From: Colias croceus
Lineage: Eukaryota; Arthropoda; Insecta; Lepidoptera; Pieridae
Assembly: GCF_905220415.1 (NCBI RefSeq)
Contig: NC_059543.1
Coordinates: forward strand, 1,302,001 to 1,366,000
Reading direction: 5' to 3'
DNA length: 64,000 nt
Made by a program: the position numbers and the translations under genes. This document shows positions 31,769 to 40,558 of this stretch, in pieces. The notes below the pieces were generated by a model. That model was not told where the DNA came from. It made no database searches and worked only from the letters and a program-made list of their open reading frames with translations. How positions within the stretch are numbered: position 1 is the first letter of the stretch; each line of letters opens with the position of its first letter.

Positions 31769-32030
31769 GCCATATAGCCGTATAATAGACGTAAGAGCAA
31801 TATTATTGCTTATTGAGGCAGTTTTGACGTGCCTTATAGACGTATGCACATACGACTGTTTGTTTTATTTTAACCTGAAATCATTGTGTCGAGCCATATA
31901 GACGTATGCACATACGACCATCAATGTCAACATGATCCTGGGGATATTTAGTCATCACTGCGGACGTATGCACATACGTCTACATATTTTAGTATTGCTG
32001 TCTTAAGATTTCGTCACTAGGAGGACGACA
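31769..32030. repeat. 62-bp-period array of CGTATG-CA-CATACG hairpins
   Basis: CGTATGCACATACG, two 6-bp arms around CA, occurs exactly at 31841, 31903 and 31965, spaced 62 and 62 bp. Decayed flanking units fit the same register: GCCATATAGCCGTATA at 31769 and GGACGACA at 32023. The upstream context GCC(A/T)TATAGACG is shared, while the spacers are diverged. It lies in the 5' subterminal part of the transposon, where transposase or host-factor binding sites often sit. Confidence 0.8.
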
Positions 32031-32159
32031 CAGAGCAAGTTGGTGGACGTATCGTCATGTCAACAACACGGAAACACGATCATTCTGCAGTGAGATGCCA
32101 AAGCGAGTAGATGTAATTCTAATGCATGGAATTACTTTAGTGAATTTACTATAAATATA

Positions 32160-32337
32160 TCTCTAATATATATAAATCTCGTGTCATAATGTCTGTCTTC
32201 AATAGACTCCTAAACCACTTAACCGATTATAATAAAATTCGCACACCATGTGCAGTTCGATCCAACTTGAGAGATAGGATAGTTTAAATTTCAAATCGTT
32301 TTAGAGAAAGCGGGCGAAGCCGCGGACGGTAAGCTAG
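32160..32337 (+). mobile_element. HelE non-autonomous Helitron nested in the 2.6-kb transposon
   Basis: Starts TCTCTAATATATATAAATCT after A (32159) and ends GGTAAGCTAG before T (32338). Hairpin GCGGGCGAAGCCGCGGAC. It shares its 5' two-thirds with 41525-41731, but its 3' end is HelC-like (TTTTAGAGAAAGCGGG) where that one is HelB-like. It interrupts the transposase-like frame. Confidence 0.85.
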
Positions 32338-32343
32338 TTATTT

Positions 32344-32908
32344 TATAAAGAACATTGCATAGAGAATAATAAGGTTCATATCTGCAAGCTTTCATACAAA
32401 GAATTAATTCTGGAAAATAATATAGATTTTCACAAGCCGAGGATAGACCAATGTTGGTGTCATAAGTTTGAGCAATTACCCGAAGAAGAACAGAAAGAAA
32501 AACAGGAGGAGTATGAAGAACATGTTAATAGGAAAGAATATGCCAAAGAAGAAAAGAAGAAGATAAAATGGTTGACTCTACTCTTCTTGTCTGTACCTTT
32601 GATTTCGAAGCAGTATTATACTGTCCATTAGTTTTGGGTAAAACTATGTTTAATAAAAGGAAATTGGGCTTTATGAATTTCACAATACATAATGCAGTGA
32701 GCAAACCGGGCTACTGTTACTTTTGGCCAGAGTACGAGAGAAACAGAGGGGCAAATGAAGTCTCAACATGTTTGTATACTTATATCACCAAGCTTACCAA
32801 TGTGGAACACCTGATTCTTTATTCTGATTGCTGCCCAGGACAAAATCGAAAATCAGTGGTAGCTTCAATGCTAAGAAATGTCTCCAGCAAATCATGTAAA
32901 AATTGGGT
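32344..32908 (+). pseudogene. Transposase-like pseudogene of the 2.6-kb transposon
   Basis: Two frames join across a frameshift near 32566. The first (32344 on) reads YKEHCIENNKVHICKLSYKE ... FHKPRIDQCWCHKFEQLPEE and then a Lys/Glu-rich stretch. The second (from 32568) reads VCTFDFEAVLYCP ... NAVSKPGYCYFWPEYERNRG ... LILYSDCCPGQNRKSVVASM. The pattern of a TFD motif, then a W-E-x-x-x-x-R-G-A-x-E block, then YSDxCxGQN resembles uncharacterised insect DDE-type transposases; the Asp of TFD and of YSD are candidate catalytic residues. The N-terminus is cut by the Helitron at 32160-32337. The C-terminal part is lost at a family-H insertion, so the residues after about 32908 (NLAGIFF...) are repeat-derived. 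Not functional. Confidence 0.65.
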
Positions 32909-33311
32909 TATCAATTTGGCCGGTATATTTTTTTTATGTATGTACACCGATTACTCTTAGGTTTCTGGTTTCTTTTTTTGTTTGATGCGTAATGGTGTCG
33001 AATTGGTCTCATAAAAAAATTATTCAGATAGGTTTAGCAGTTTTTATTTTATGAGCATTTTTGTCTGATCTCGATGACTTAATTAAAAAACTAGCAAGTA
33101 ACTTTGATACACTTCCCGGTAACCGATTAAGCTGAAATTTTCGTATGTAAATTGGATAACGATGAAACATTATCATGACATAGAGCTGATTTGATGATGG
33201 AATCGGAAGGTGGCCATAGAAACTCAGTAATAATATATTGACTCAACTTTATCGAGTTTGGGCTCGTTTGATTCGTGTTGAAAAAAACACTATAAAGTGT
33301 TAAATAAAAAT
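32909..33311 (+). mobile_element. MITE family H, longer copy
   Basis: Begins GGTTATCAATTTGGCCGGTA and runs through TATGTATGTACACCGATTAC, AATGGTGTCGAATTGGTC and TTTTATTTTATGAGCATTTT, matching 9747 and 25395 in opposite orientation. It then continues into a section those copies lack (GCTGATTTGATGATGGAATC). The family's terminal ACCGACTTC block is missing at its left border. Confidence 0.6.
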
Positions 33312-33576
33312 AACTACATTAAAAACAACCGACTTCAATATCGGAAAAGTAAAAAAGAAAAAAAAAGATCTGATATTATTAATTACTACATATTATTTAG
33401 ATGTGCTATTTATTAAATAGCTTTGAAGTCGGTGCCAAGCACTAAGCACTTAGTATCAAACCTATTTAGTAAATAGCACATCTAAATAATATTATGTAAT
33501 AATTAATAACATCAAATCTTTTTTTTATTTTTTACTTTTCCGTTACATATTGAAATCGGTTGTTTTTAACGTAGTT
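33312..33576. mobile_element. 265-bp foldback element, inverted arms of about 115 bp
   Basis: AACTACATTAAAAACAACCG... on the left and ...CGGTTGTTTTTAACGTAGTT on the right are inverted repeats that continue inward through TTATTTAGATGTGCTATTTA to a small centre containing AGCACTAAGCACTTAGTATC. Nearly the whole element folds on itself. The termini are those of family H. Confidence 0.75.
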
Positions 33577-34163
33577 ATAAATGTTTGTGACTTTAGTCAT
33601 TTAAAGTAGGTAACTATGTTCAGATTTATAAATAAATTTAATTTTTTTATATGCTTATTTTTATTTTCACACAGAAAATATTGTGTAATTACTTCCATTT
33701 GTTTTTTTGTCTAGATTGTAGAATAAAACTGGTTTATACCTCTACTTTGAATTCATACGCCTCCCAATATAAATGCCAAGCCAAACAGGCGTAAGAATTT
33801 TAAAAACCGCGTAAATAACGTTAATTTCGATGGGTTCTCATACCTAAATTACAATATTTTGAGTCACCGACTAGGTAAAAATAAATAAAAGTATAAATAT
33901 TAATAATTTAAGGAGAAGGGTTATACGTCCAAAAATTCCATACATTCATGGGGGAAATTTGACGAAGTTTTGCCGTCTATTTGTCATGGCAAATAGAAGT
34001 ATCAGCTAAAAACTAGTGTTACAGAGGCAATATCTTAAAACCAAGCATTCCATATTAACTGCAGTGTAAATATATAGCTACATGCAAAAACACAAAAAGG
34101 TGGCTCAATCACAAAAAAAGTTATTAAGTTTTTTGTCTCTCCTGAAAAGTAGGGGTTTTGTGG
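33577..34163. other. 3' non-coding part of the 2.6-kb transposon
   Basis: AT-rich remainder between the foldback element and the right inverted end. It contains a hairpin CTATTTG-TCATGG-CAAATAG near 33979-33998. No frame continuing the transposase was seen. Confidence 0.5.
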
Positions 34164-34364
34164 ATACGCCCCTATGGTTTGAGACCCGCGATGTGATATT
34201 TTTAACGTATTGAACGTTGTTATGTATCTCTGTCCACTAAAACACTGTGAAATATTAAATTGTTGTTCGCCATTTAGTTAACAAACGTAATAGTGAAAGA
34301 AAATTCAGTAGATACTTCTTTAGGAATAATTTGTTCTATATTTTACATTGCATAATTCTGTTTA

Positions 34365-34571
34365 TCCATACTAATATTATAAATGCGAAAGTAACTCTGT
34401 CTGTCTGTCTGTTACTCAATCACGCCTTAACTACTGAACCAATTTGTATGAAATTTTGTATAGAGATATTTTGATACCCGAGAAAGGACATAGGATAGGT
34501 TTTATCCCGGAAATCCCACGGGAACGGGTTTTTCTTTGGAAACGCGAGCGAAGCTGCGGGCGGAAAGCTAG
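34365..34571 (+). mobile_element. HelB non-autonomous Helitron
   Basis: Starts TCCATACTAATATTATAAAT after A and ends GGAAAGCTAG before T. The hairpin is altered (GCGAGCGAAGCTGCGGGC). The GGAACTATGC segment is deleted. Confidence 0.85.
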
Positions 34572-34587
34572 TTTACTATAAATATGT

Positions 34588-34728
34588 GTACGGAAAGCAC
34601 AATCCGGTTGTCTGGAAGAAATCGCTGCATATCGATAAGACCGCCAATTGTTGTAATGTGTTCTTAGATTAAGTATTATTGTAATGATTCAGAGCAATAA
34701 AGTATTAATAAATAAATAATAAATAAAT
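34588..34728 (+). mobile_element. LINE 3' UTR fragment
   Basis: CCGGTTGTCTGGAAGAAATC then GATAAGACCGCC parallels the GTTGCCTGGTAGAGATTGCT/AATAAGGCCGCC block at 4258-4296. It ends with AGCAATAAAGTATTAATAAA and AATA repeats. Severely 5'-truncated non-LTR retrotransposon. Confidence 0.65.
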
Positions 34729-35429
34729 CTGATGCACATTTATGAAAAAGGAAATTTTATAGAGTTATGCCACAGATAACTAAATCTAATATAGTATCAC
34801 TATCTGTCCTAAAATGAGAATTATATTTTTCAGTCTATCTTGATATCGGACAAAACCTGTAAAATTCTCTAGTCTCATAATAAAAACCTTAATACAGATG
34901 TTCGACGCAGATGAATGGGGTTGCCCGAAAAAATTAAAGGACAAAAAAGAGCGATAAATCTTTCTATTGAAATCTTTTTTGCGTAATAAGATTTGAACAC
35001 ATGCTCCGATCTTGGATGAAGTTAGATTTACTACCTTTGATCTCGTAAAAATTATCTGAATTTTATTAATAAAATATATTATTGTACCTACCTATATAAT
35101 TATAGTCTTTATTGTGTTTCTGTGTTTGGAAAATGAGGCATATAATATACCTATTTAGATAAATATGTCAGGAAATTTGTGAGGATGTTAAGAAGAATGA
35201 ATGTATATGAGGGCGTTTGTTTCATGAATCATACGCATATTATTGAAGTCAGAACCTTAACCCCTAATTCCTAAAAATAAAATAATTCCAACTATCACAA
35301 AAAAAAACTTACGATAGTTGTTCCAAAAAAGTCCAAATACTTTTCACCTTATATATTTCCAATACTTACCTAATTTTACCCCGCTTAGTTTTCACCTTAC
35401 AAACTTCTTATACATAGTTTTTACCGAGC
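34729..35429. other. No recognisable feature
   Basis: AT-rich sequence with no repeat family recognised. Confidence 0.4.
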
Positions 35430-35589
35430 TTAGAGGTCTCATAAATATTCCCTCACTAAGAGGTAAAACTACTTATCCTAAGCCTGCGGGTATGGCCTTT
35501 ATTAGCAAGTTCGGATCGAAGCAGCCGCTCGCTTACAGTATGATAATGGTATCCTGTTACGTGAAAATCATTCGAAAATTTAAGGTAAG
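35430..35589 (+). CDS. Candidate host exon fragment (weak)
   Basis: An open stretch ending ATTTAAG|GTAAGATG, a near-consensus 5' splice donor at about 35584/35585. Several AG acceptors follow pyrimidine-rich sequence upstream (near 35390, 35430). The segment is GC-richer than its surroundings and reads PAGMAFISKFGSKQPLAYSM then IMVSCYVKIIRKFK. The last 15 residues look like the end of a transmembrane helix followed by a basic cytosolic loop. I do not recognise the protein, and no partner exons were found. It could be a chance frame. Confidence 0.2.
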
Positions 35590-35694
35590 ATGAATTCTTA
35601 TTCAGTGTTCATAGTTTCTAAGGTGTCGATAATTATGTTGTATAAAAGGTATATAATATTATATATATATATGTTATTATTTGTTTGGTTATAT

Positions 35695-35815
35695 AATATT
35701 GCACAGCTTCTATCGCGGACCTCGAGCGCGGGGACCGAATCGAGAAATTCCGTAACGAAAAAACCTCACGCTCCACGCTCAGCTTTACAGCTGCAGTCCT
35801 CGAGTGCCACACGTC
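35695..35815 (-). mobile_element. Repeat family M, short copy
   Basis: Plus strand GCACAGCTTCTATCGCGGAC, GGGGACCGAATCGAGAAATT, ACGAAAAAACCTCACGCTCC, and end GAGTGCCACACGTC. The same order as 44133-44345 and inverse to 63237-63415. The central AGGTGTGGCTTGAAGG block is deleted. Confidence 0.7.
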
Positions 35816-36297
35816 GTTTTTCTTTAATAATTTTACAAAAAGGTATAATCATTAGTCAGTTTAAAAAAATAATATTTGTAACAGAACGTCTTCCACAAGC
35901 CTCTTAATGATTTACATTCTTAAAGAGCCACAAAAAACTGTTTTATTTACGAGCATTTCAAATAAATAAATGAATTTTTTATAGAAAATATTTCTACGCA
36001 AAACCATTATTCTAAAATTCCTTCGTACATAAATATTAATGATATTGAGATCCTAAAATAATACGTATTACAAAATACAATGTCGATTTGCTAAAAAAGC
36101 TCACAGGTAAAACAAACTTAGTACTTAAGATCGGTATGTGACGCCATTTTGAATTAATTTGCAAACGAACCCGTTTGTTTAGGCCCGGGATCAGCTGAAC
36201 ATATATTTACAATTTAAACATATAAGTTTTCATTGACGACTATTATAATCTAAATAAATGGTAGGTAAAATATAAATAAATTAATAATAATATAAAT
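35816..36297. other. No recognisable feature
   Basis: AT-rich with a short GC patch near 36165-36200 (ACGAACCCGTTTGTTTAGGC). Confidence 0.35.
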
Positions 36298-36425
36298 ACC
36301 CGCGGCCCCATCATTAAAGCGGCTTGACGGAACACAGTGGGGTTATTTGTATTCGGTAACAATCCGACATAACCCACGGCTCCTTCCCCGGGGGCCGTGG
36401 GCATCCTTGGAAGATTTCCCCACTT
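36298..36425. repeat. GC-rich segment with hairpin, probable retrotransposon relic
   Basis: CCCGCGGCCCCATCATTAAA ... ATTCGGTAACAATCCGACAT, then CCCACGGCTCC-TTCCCCG-GGGGCCGTGGG, which folds into a stem. Composition is sharply different from the neighbours. I suspect a LINE relic but cannot assign a clade. Confidence 0.4.
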
Positions 36426-36555
36426 TAAAAAAATTGTAAAATATTACGTGAAATGAGCTTTTGATATCTTGTTCTAAAGATTCGCTGATTGAGTTTAATT
36501 TTAGCATAGATACTCGTAAACAGGACAGGCTTAAAATTATAACTTGTAATTATAA

Positions 36556-36736
36556 TCTATACTAATATAATAAAGCTGAAGAGTTTGTTTGTTTGTTCGA
36601 ACGCGCTAATCTCAGGAACTACGGGTTCGATTTGAAAAATTATTTCGGTGTTAGATAGCCCATTTGTCGAAGAATTAATCATTACTTAGACCAACAGGAG
36701 CAGAGCCACGCGGGTGAAACCGCGAAGCACAGCTAG
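36556..36736 (+). mobile_element. HelA non-autonomous Helitron
   Basis: Starts TCTATACTAATATAATAAAG after A and ends GAAGCACAGCTAG before T. The AGGAAGGCTATAGGC block is partly deleted. Confidence 0.85.
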
Positions 36737-37010
36737 TAATGAATAATGACATATTTTATCCGACTACGCTACGAAAAGAGAGAGATTGATTCATGTCTAT
36801 ATTATTTCATGGTCTATGAAGTAGGTATGAAGTAAACAGAACACGTCCAATAATAATGAGTCATAGATTCTCTGATTTTTACAGTGAAAATAAAACACCA
36901 TTTTTTATTTTATTGGCTTGAATGGAGCGATAATTATTGTAGTGATTACTGATTAATATGCCTAAACGGCGTTTTACGATTTCAGAACTTTTTATGATAT
37001 TAATCAGATC

Positions 37011-37109
37011 TACTCAATAGGCACACAAAATTTCATGAGAATCGGTCCAGCCGTTTCGGAGGAGTATAGTAACTAACATTGTGACACGACAATTTTATAC
37101 ATATAGAGA
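37011..37109 (-). mobile_element. HelI Helitron fragment (5' part)
   Basis: Minus-strand start TCTCTATATGTATAAAATTG after A. Shares AATTTCATGAGAATCGGTCC (plus strand) with 18090-18277. The 3' half with hairpin and CTAG is absent. Confidence 0.65.
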
Positions 37110-37280
37110 TTTTATGGCATATTTCCTAAACATAATTAATATCTGGATTAAATATTTGGTGTCAGCGCATGTTTGTATAGTAGAATGAAAATCAACTACG
37201 TGCCTTATGAATATGTAAACTGTAAAACAACTACGACATTAGGTATTATCGTGGTAAATTTCTCTAGGTATATTATAATA

Positions 37281-37508
37281 CGCTCTCCGCCCGCGGCTTC
37301 GCCCGCGTTTTTAAAGAAAAACCCGCATAGTTCCCGTTCCCGTAGGATTTCCGGGATAAAACCTGTGTGTTAATCCAAGTTATCCTCTATATGTGTGCTA
37401 AATTTCATTGTAATCTGTTCAGTAGTATTTGCGTGAAAGAGTAACAAACACCCACACACACACATCCTCACAAACTCTCGCGTTTATAATATTAATTAGT
37501 AAGTAGGA
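37281..37508 (-). mobile_element. HelK Helitron, 3' terminus mutated
   Basis: Minus strand: starts TCCTACTTACTAATTAATAT and carries GTTTGTGAGGATGTGTGTG (with AGAG instead of AAAG before it). The hairpin GCGGGCGAAGCCGCGGGC is intact, but the final CTAG is lost (plus strand begins CGCTCTCCGCCC). Confidence 0.75.
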
Positions 37509-37721
37509 TAAGAAAGTTTGAGGTAAACGTTTTTCTTGTCTGTTTTACTGATACCTAGATATTTTAAGGAGTTTTTGGAAGATAATATGACTTACCATAT
37601 CGATTTTCTAATTAGTTTTAAAAGCTCTCTACTCTCTACTCTTTATACTGTGTCAGTAACGACATCATAATATAATACAATATAAAGATTCTTTCATAAA
37701 ATTGCTCAGTTTTGACGTTTT

Positions 37722-37948
37722 TTTGCTTCTTTCCGCGCACAACAGTCATATGGAACCAGCTTCCTAGTACGGTATTCCCGAATGGTTACAATCTGGGGAC
37801 CTTTAAGAAGAGAGCGTATTCTTTTCTTAAAGGCCGGCAACACACCCCCAATATCCCTGGCGTCTTGGGTGCTTATGGGCGACGCTGAACGCTTACCATC
37901 AGGCGTCGTGTCTGCTCTGTTGCCTCCTCTCTCATAAAAAAAAATCAT
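37722..37948 (+). mobile_element. 5'-truncated LINE (CR1/Jockey-like), 3' end with A-tail
   Basis: The last codons of a reverse-transcriptase ORF (37727-37888) are followed by a short UTR (GCTTACCATCAGGCGTCGTG, CTGCTCTGTTGCCTCC) and an A-rich tail at 37937-37946. The block is a common lepidopteran non-LTR 3' end. No target duplication seen. Confidence 0.8.
37727..37888 (+). pseudogene. LINE reverse-transcriptase C-terminal remnant
   Basis: A 53-codon open frame ends at TGA (37886-37888). It starts FFPRTTVIWNQLPSTVFPNG, continues LGTFKKRAYSFLKG, and ends GVLGAYGRR. The FFPRT...WN.LP motif marks the C-terminal tail of CR1/Jockey-type ORF2. There is no start codon because the element is 5'-truncated. 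It is a different family from the LINE at 3600. Confidence 0.8.
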
Positions 37949-38660
37949 TTTAAACTATTTTTTTACTACAGATATCCACATACAGATTGTACAAAGATCA
38001 AAAATAATACATATAAAACCGACTTGCAACTTATTTTCGTTATACTTTAATAAAACGCACACACCAATCCTCTTAAATTCGCTCATTTTCCATGCATTTT
38101 AATCCCGAAATATAAAATTGTTAACGCTTATTGCATCGGAACGCTTTTGCCGTGTGTCAATTATATCGCAGATTAAACTTGATGATAATTGTCATTACCA
38201 CGGTTTGTTTTATCATTAATATTAAATGAAATTCACAAATTCAACGTTGAAAAACCATTATCTCGATTGACCTCCTTGTTGTGTTGTAATTATAAGTTTT
38301 TAACTGCAAATTGAGCCCTTCTCTTTGATTTAAGTGTTTTTTAAACGATGTAATGTTATTAATAATTGTCAAGGCTCAAAACGATTGTTTTTATTTGGTT
38401 TTTATCATGTAAGTCGATCGTTGGTGTAAGTTATAGTTCAATTACTTAATGTCAAAAGTAACAATATTCACATCCATTAAATATTGTTCTAATACCAACA
38501 TTATCAACAACCTGAAACATACAACAAAAATACCAACGGAAAAGCCGAATGAAATTTTCACAAAGAATTGATTAAAAATTCATCAAGTGATACACAGCTG
38601 AGGAAAATATAGAAATGTATACGAAAATGGAAATCAACGAAATATGAAAGAAGTCAGTAA
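37949..38660. other. No recognisable feature
   Basis: AT-rich. No gene or known repeat. Confidence 0.4.
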
Positions 38661-38938
38661 CATAGTATAAAGAGAGAAGTTAGTTATCTTCGAAGAAAGG
38701 TACATCGCGCCATTGGCCAAGCCACCCGTTCATGTACGCACGCACACAACGCCGCTCGGTTCCTTCTCATGGACCGTTCTCGTGAGTGCCGCGCCATTGC
38801 TGTGTGCGGTCGGTGTTTATTTATTCAATTATTTAAAATATCAATGTGACAAATGACAACCCTGCGCCACGCGAGTTTAGGTACCTACCGTGCGCTCCTA
38901 AACGCCGGGAGTTAGCCTACTTCTCTCTTTATACTATG
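38661..38938. mobile_element. 278-bp MITE-like element (AGTATAAAGAGAG ends)
   Basis: Inverted arms CATAGTATAAAGAGAGAAGT (38661-38680) and ACTTCTCTCTTTATACTATG (38919-38938) are perfect. GTCAGTAAC occurs directly at both borders, but the same GTCAGTAACGACA also follows a lone CTCTTTATACTGT end at 37639-37664, so it may be element sequence rather than a target duplication. The interior is GC-rich (AACGCCGCTCGGTTCC, TGCGCCACGCGAG). Confidence 0.65.
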
Positions 38939-38946
38939 TCAGTAAC

Positions 38947-40083
38947 GACAATAAGAATAATATACCAAAAAGCATTTTCATCAAGGTGAGATTTGAAAGT
39001 GTCTTCGGATTAATTTCCTATTCAACGCGTTATGGTGTCGAGATTTATGAATTTTACTTTTTATTCAAAATGTGATGAATGGTTTGGATTATGCTGAAAT
39101 GTGTTTTGGTAACGGTGAAAAGTTTGAATACATAGGTATTTGTTTCACTAGTCGATTTTCTTTACGAACTTTGCAGACATTTTTATTTTATCTTATCGAA
39201 TCAAATTAGGCCCTCTTGGTTTGAAGATGCCGTATGCTACGTTCACGTTTTCCTTGTTTTGTTGTTTGGTAACAATAAAATTTATAGAGTCAGATTCATG
39301 ACTTCAAACAAAAACATAATTTAACTACACGGAGGATAATAAAAAATTGTAAAATTCTTCACTATTGCTTTCTAATGTAATGCCAATGAATATAATAATT
39401 ATTTAATAATTTTCTCTCGGTATTGTTGCCTTGATACCTATAATATAATTAATAAGCAGGGTTATAATTTCGTTTTAATTCTTTTTTGGCTTGTTCATAG
39501 AACGAGCAAAAGTATTCATTATCGTGGTATAAATAAAACACATTTGACTTCAAACCGTATTCTAAAAGAAAATAAAAAACACATTTACGTGACTCGTCTG
39601 ATATTAACATATACCACACTTTCTTGTTAAATTAGATTGTATTTCCGCCTGAAAATGGAATTAAACTAAAATTATATTATTCAAATGAAGTTTCAGTGGC
39701 AAAGACATCGGTAAATTAAATAAGAGAGGAATAAATTTGGGATCGACAAGGATGGAATAATTTATACATTGCCCTCAGAAAGTGTTAAGCCGAAGCTTTG
39801 GGATACATTATTTATCAATAAAATGTTGCGGCCAAGTGGCTGAGAGCATGAAATGGAGGCCCTGTGCATCAATTATTTTGTGTTGTTTTATGATTATTAG
39901 TGTTTTAAAAACATTCACTTCGTACAGACTGGAACTTTATTATACTGTTCGTTTTTCGTTTATTAGAAACAAATTAAAGAGTCTACTTACGATTAGGTTT
40001 CAGAAAAATGGATAATCATAGTTGCGTAATTCGACTCGTAAATTTTAACGGTGCAAACGAACATAGAGCTAGAGCTAGAAGCA
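38947..40083. other. No gene recognised
   Basis: About 1.1 kb of AT-rich sequence without recognised repeats. The 77-codon frame at 39782 has no identifiable motif. Confidence 0.35.
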
Positions 40084-40193
40084 AGAGCATTATTTCGTGG
40101 TCTTTTAGTGTAAAATCGTATTCAGTGTTGTTCAGTATTAGAACATTGTATAGAATCTTTTCGAACGCACTAAGAACAACGAAATAATGCTCT
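40084..40193. mobile_element. 110-bp foldback/MITE
   Basis: AGAGCATTATTTCGT (40084-40098) and ACGAAATAATGCTCT (40179-40193) are perfect inverted ends. Pairing continues with gaps into TCTTTTAGTG / CACTAAGA. The retroposon at 40200 duplicated its right border. Confidence 0.6.
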
Positions 40194-40199
40194 ACACCT

Positions 40200-40540
40200 T
40201 TTTTTATTTTTATTTTTTTTACGTTGGGAAATGCACTTACGCATCCCCCTCTACAGTTTTTCTGTGTGAGGGGGTATGTGGGACTCGCAAAAGCCATACC
40301 CACTAAAACCCAACGGTGGCCACCGTTCGCCTTCGGCGGCAGGGGTTAACAGCTAGGCCTTGTACCCCCACCGCCTACATGGTGATTGCCGCAACTTGGC
40401 GACTCGTTCAGGCCCATACATGACAATAGGCAACGGTATCGTTTAACGATAACGTCGCCCTATTATCGGGCTATCCGCCTTCTGTCGCAGGGGGGGGCCG
40501 GTTTACTTGCAGCGAGCATAACTATAGTATGCTCGTCTCT
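40200..40540 (-). mobile_element. 341-bp retroposon with 18-bp target duplication
   Basis: AAATAATGCTCTACACCT stands directly before (40182-40199) and after (40541-40558) the insert. On the minus strand the element begins AGAGACGAGCATACTATAG, has a GC-rich body (AACGGTGGCCACCGTTGGG, GGTGGGGGTACAAGGCC) and ends CGTAAAAAAAATAAAAATAA, an A-rich tail. This is the signature of LINE-machinery retroposition. I see no tRNA A/B boxes and no ORF, so it is either an unusual SINE or a deleted LINE. The open frames across it are chance. Confidence 0.75.
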
Positions 40541-40558
40541 AAATAATGCTCTACACCT

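Larger units (their letters stand above)
31588..34190 (+). mobile_element. Decayed 2.6-kb cut-and-paste transposon, 27-bp TIRs, ATGT target duplication (possibly Sola-like)
   Basis: Inverted ends CGCGGGTCTCAAACCATAGG... (31588-31614) and ...CCTATGGTTTGAGACCCGCG (34164-34190) match at all 27 positions. ATGT occurs on both outer sides (31584-31587, 34191-34194). In order it holds an array of hairpin motifs, a nested HelE Helitron, a broken transposase-like frame, a nested family-H/foldback element, and a 3' region. A 4-bp duplication and a CxGQN-type transposase block are compatible with the Sola superfamily. That assignment is a suggestion, not proven. The element is inactive. Confidence 0.8.

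Noticed and set aside
32909..32960. Residues after the transposase GQN block as part of the transposase
   Set aside because: From about 32909 the DNA matches the family-H MITE (GGTTATCAATT...GGCCGGTATA), so these codons are repeat-derived.
37706..37948. 80-codon minus-strand frame
   Set aside because: Antisense to the clear LINE C-terminal frame at 37727-37888.
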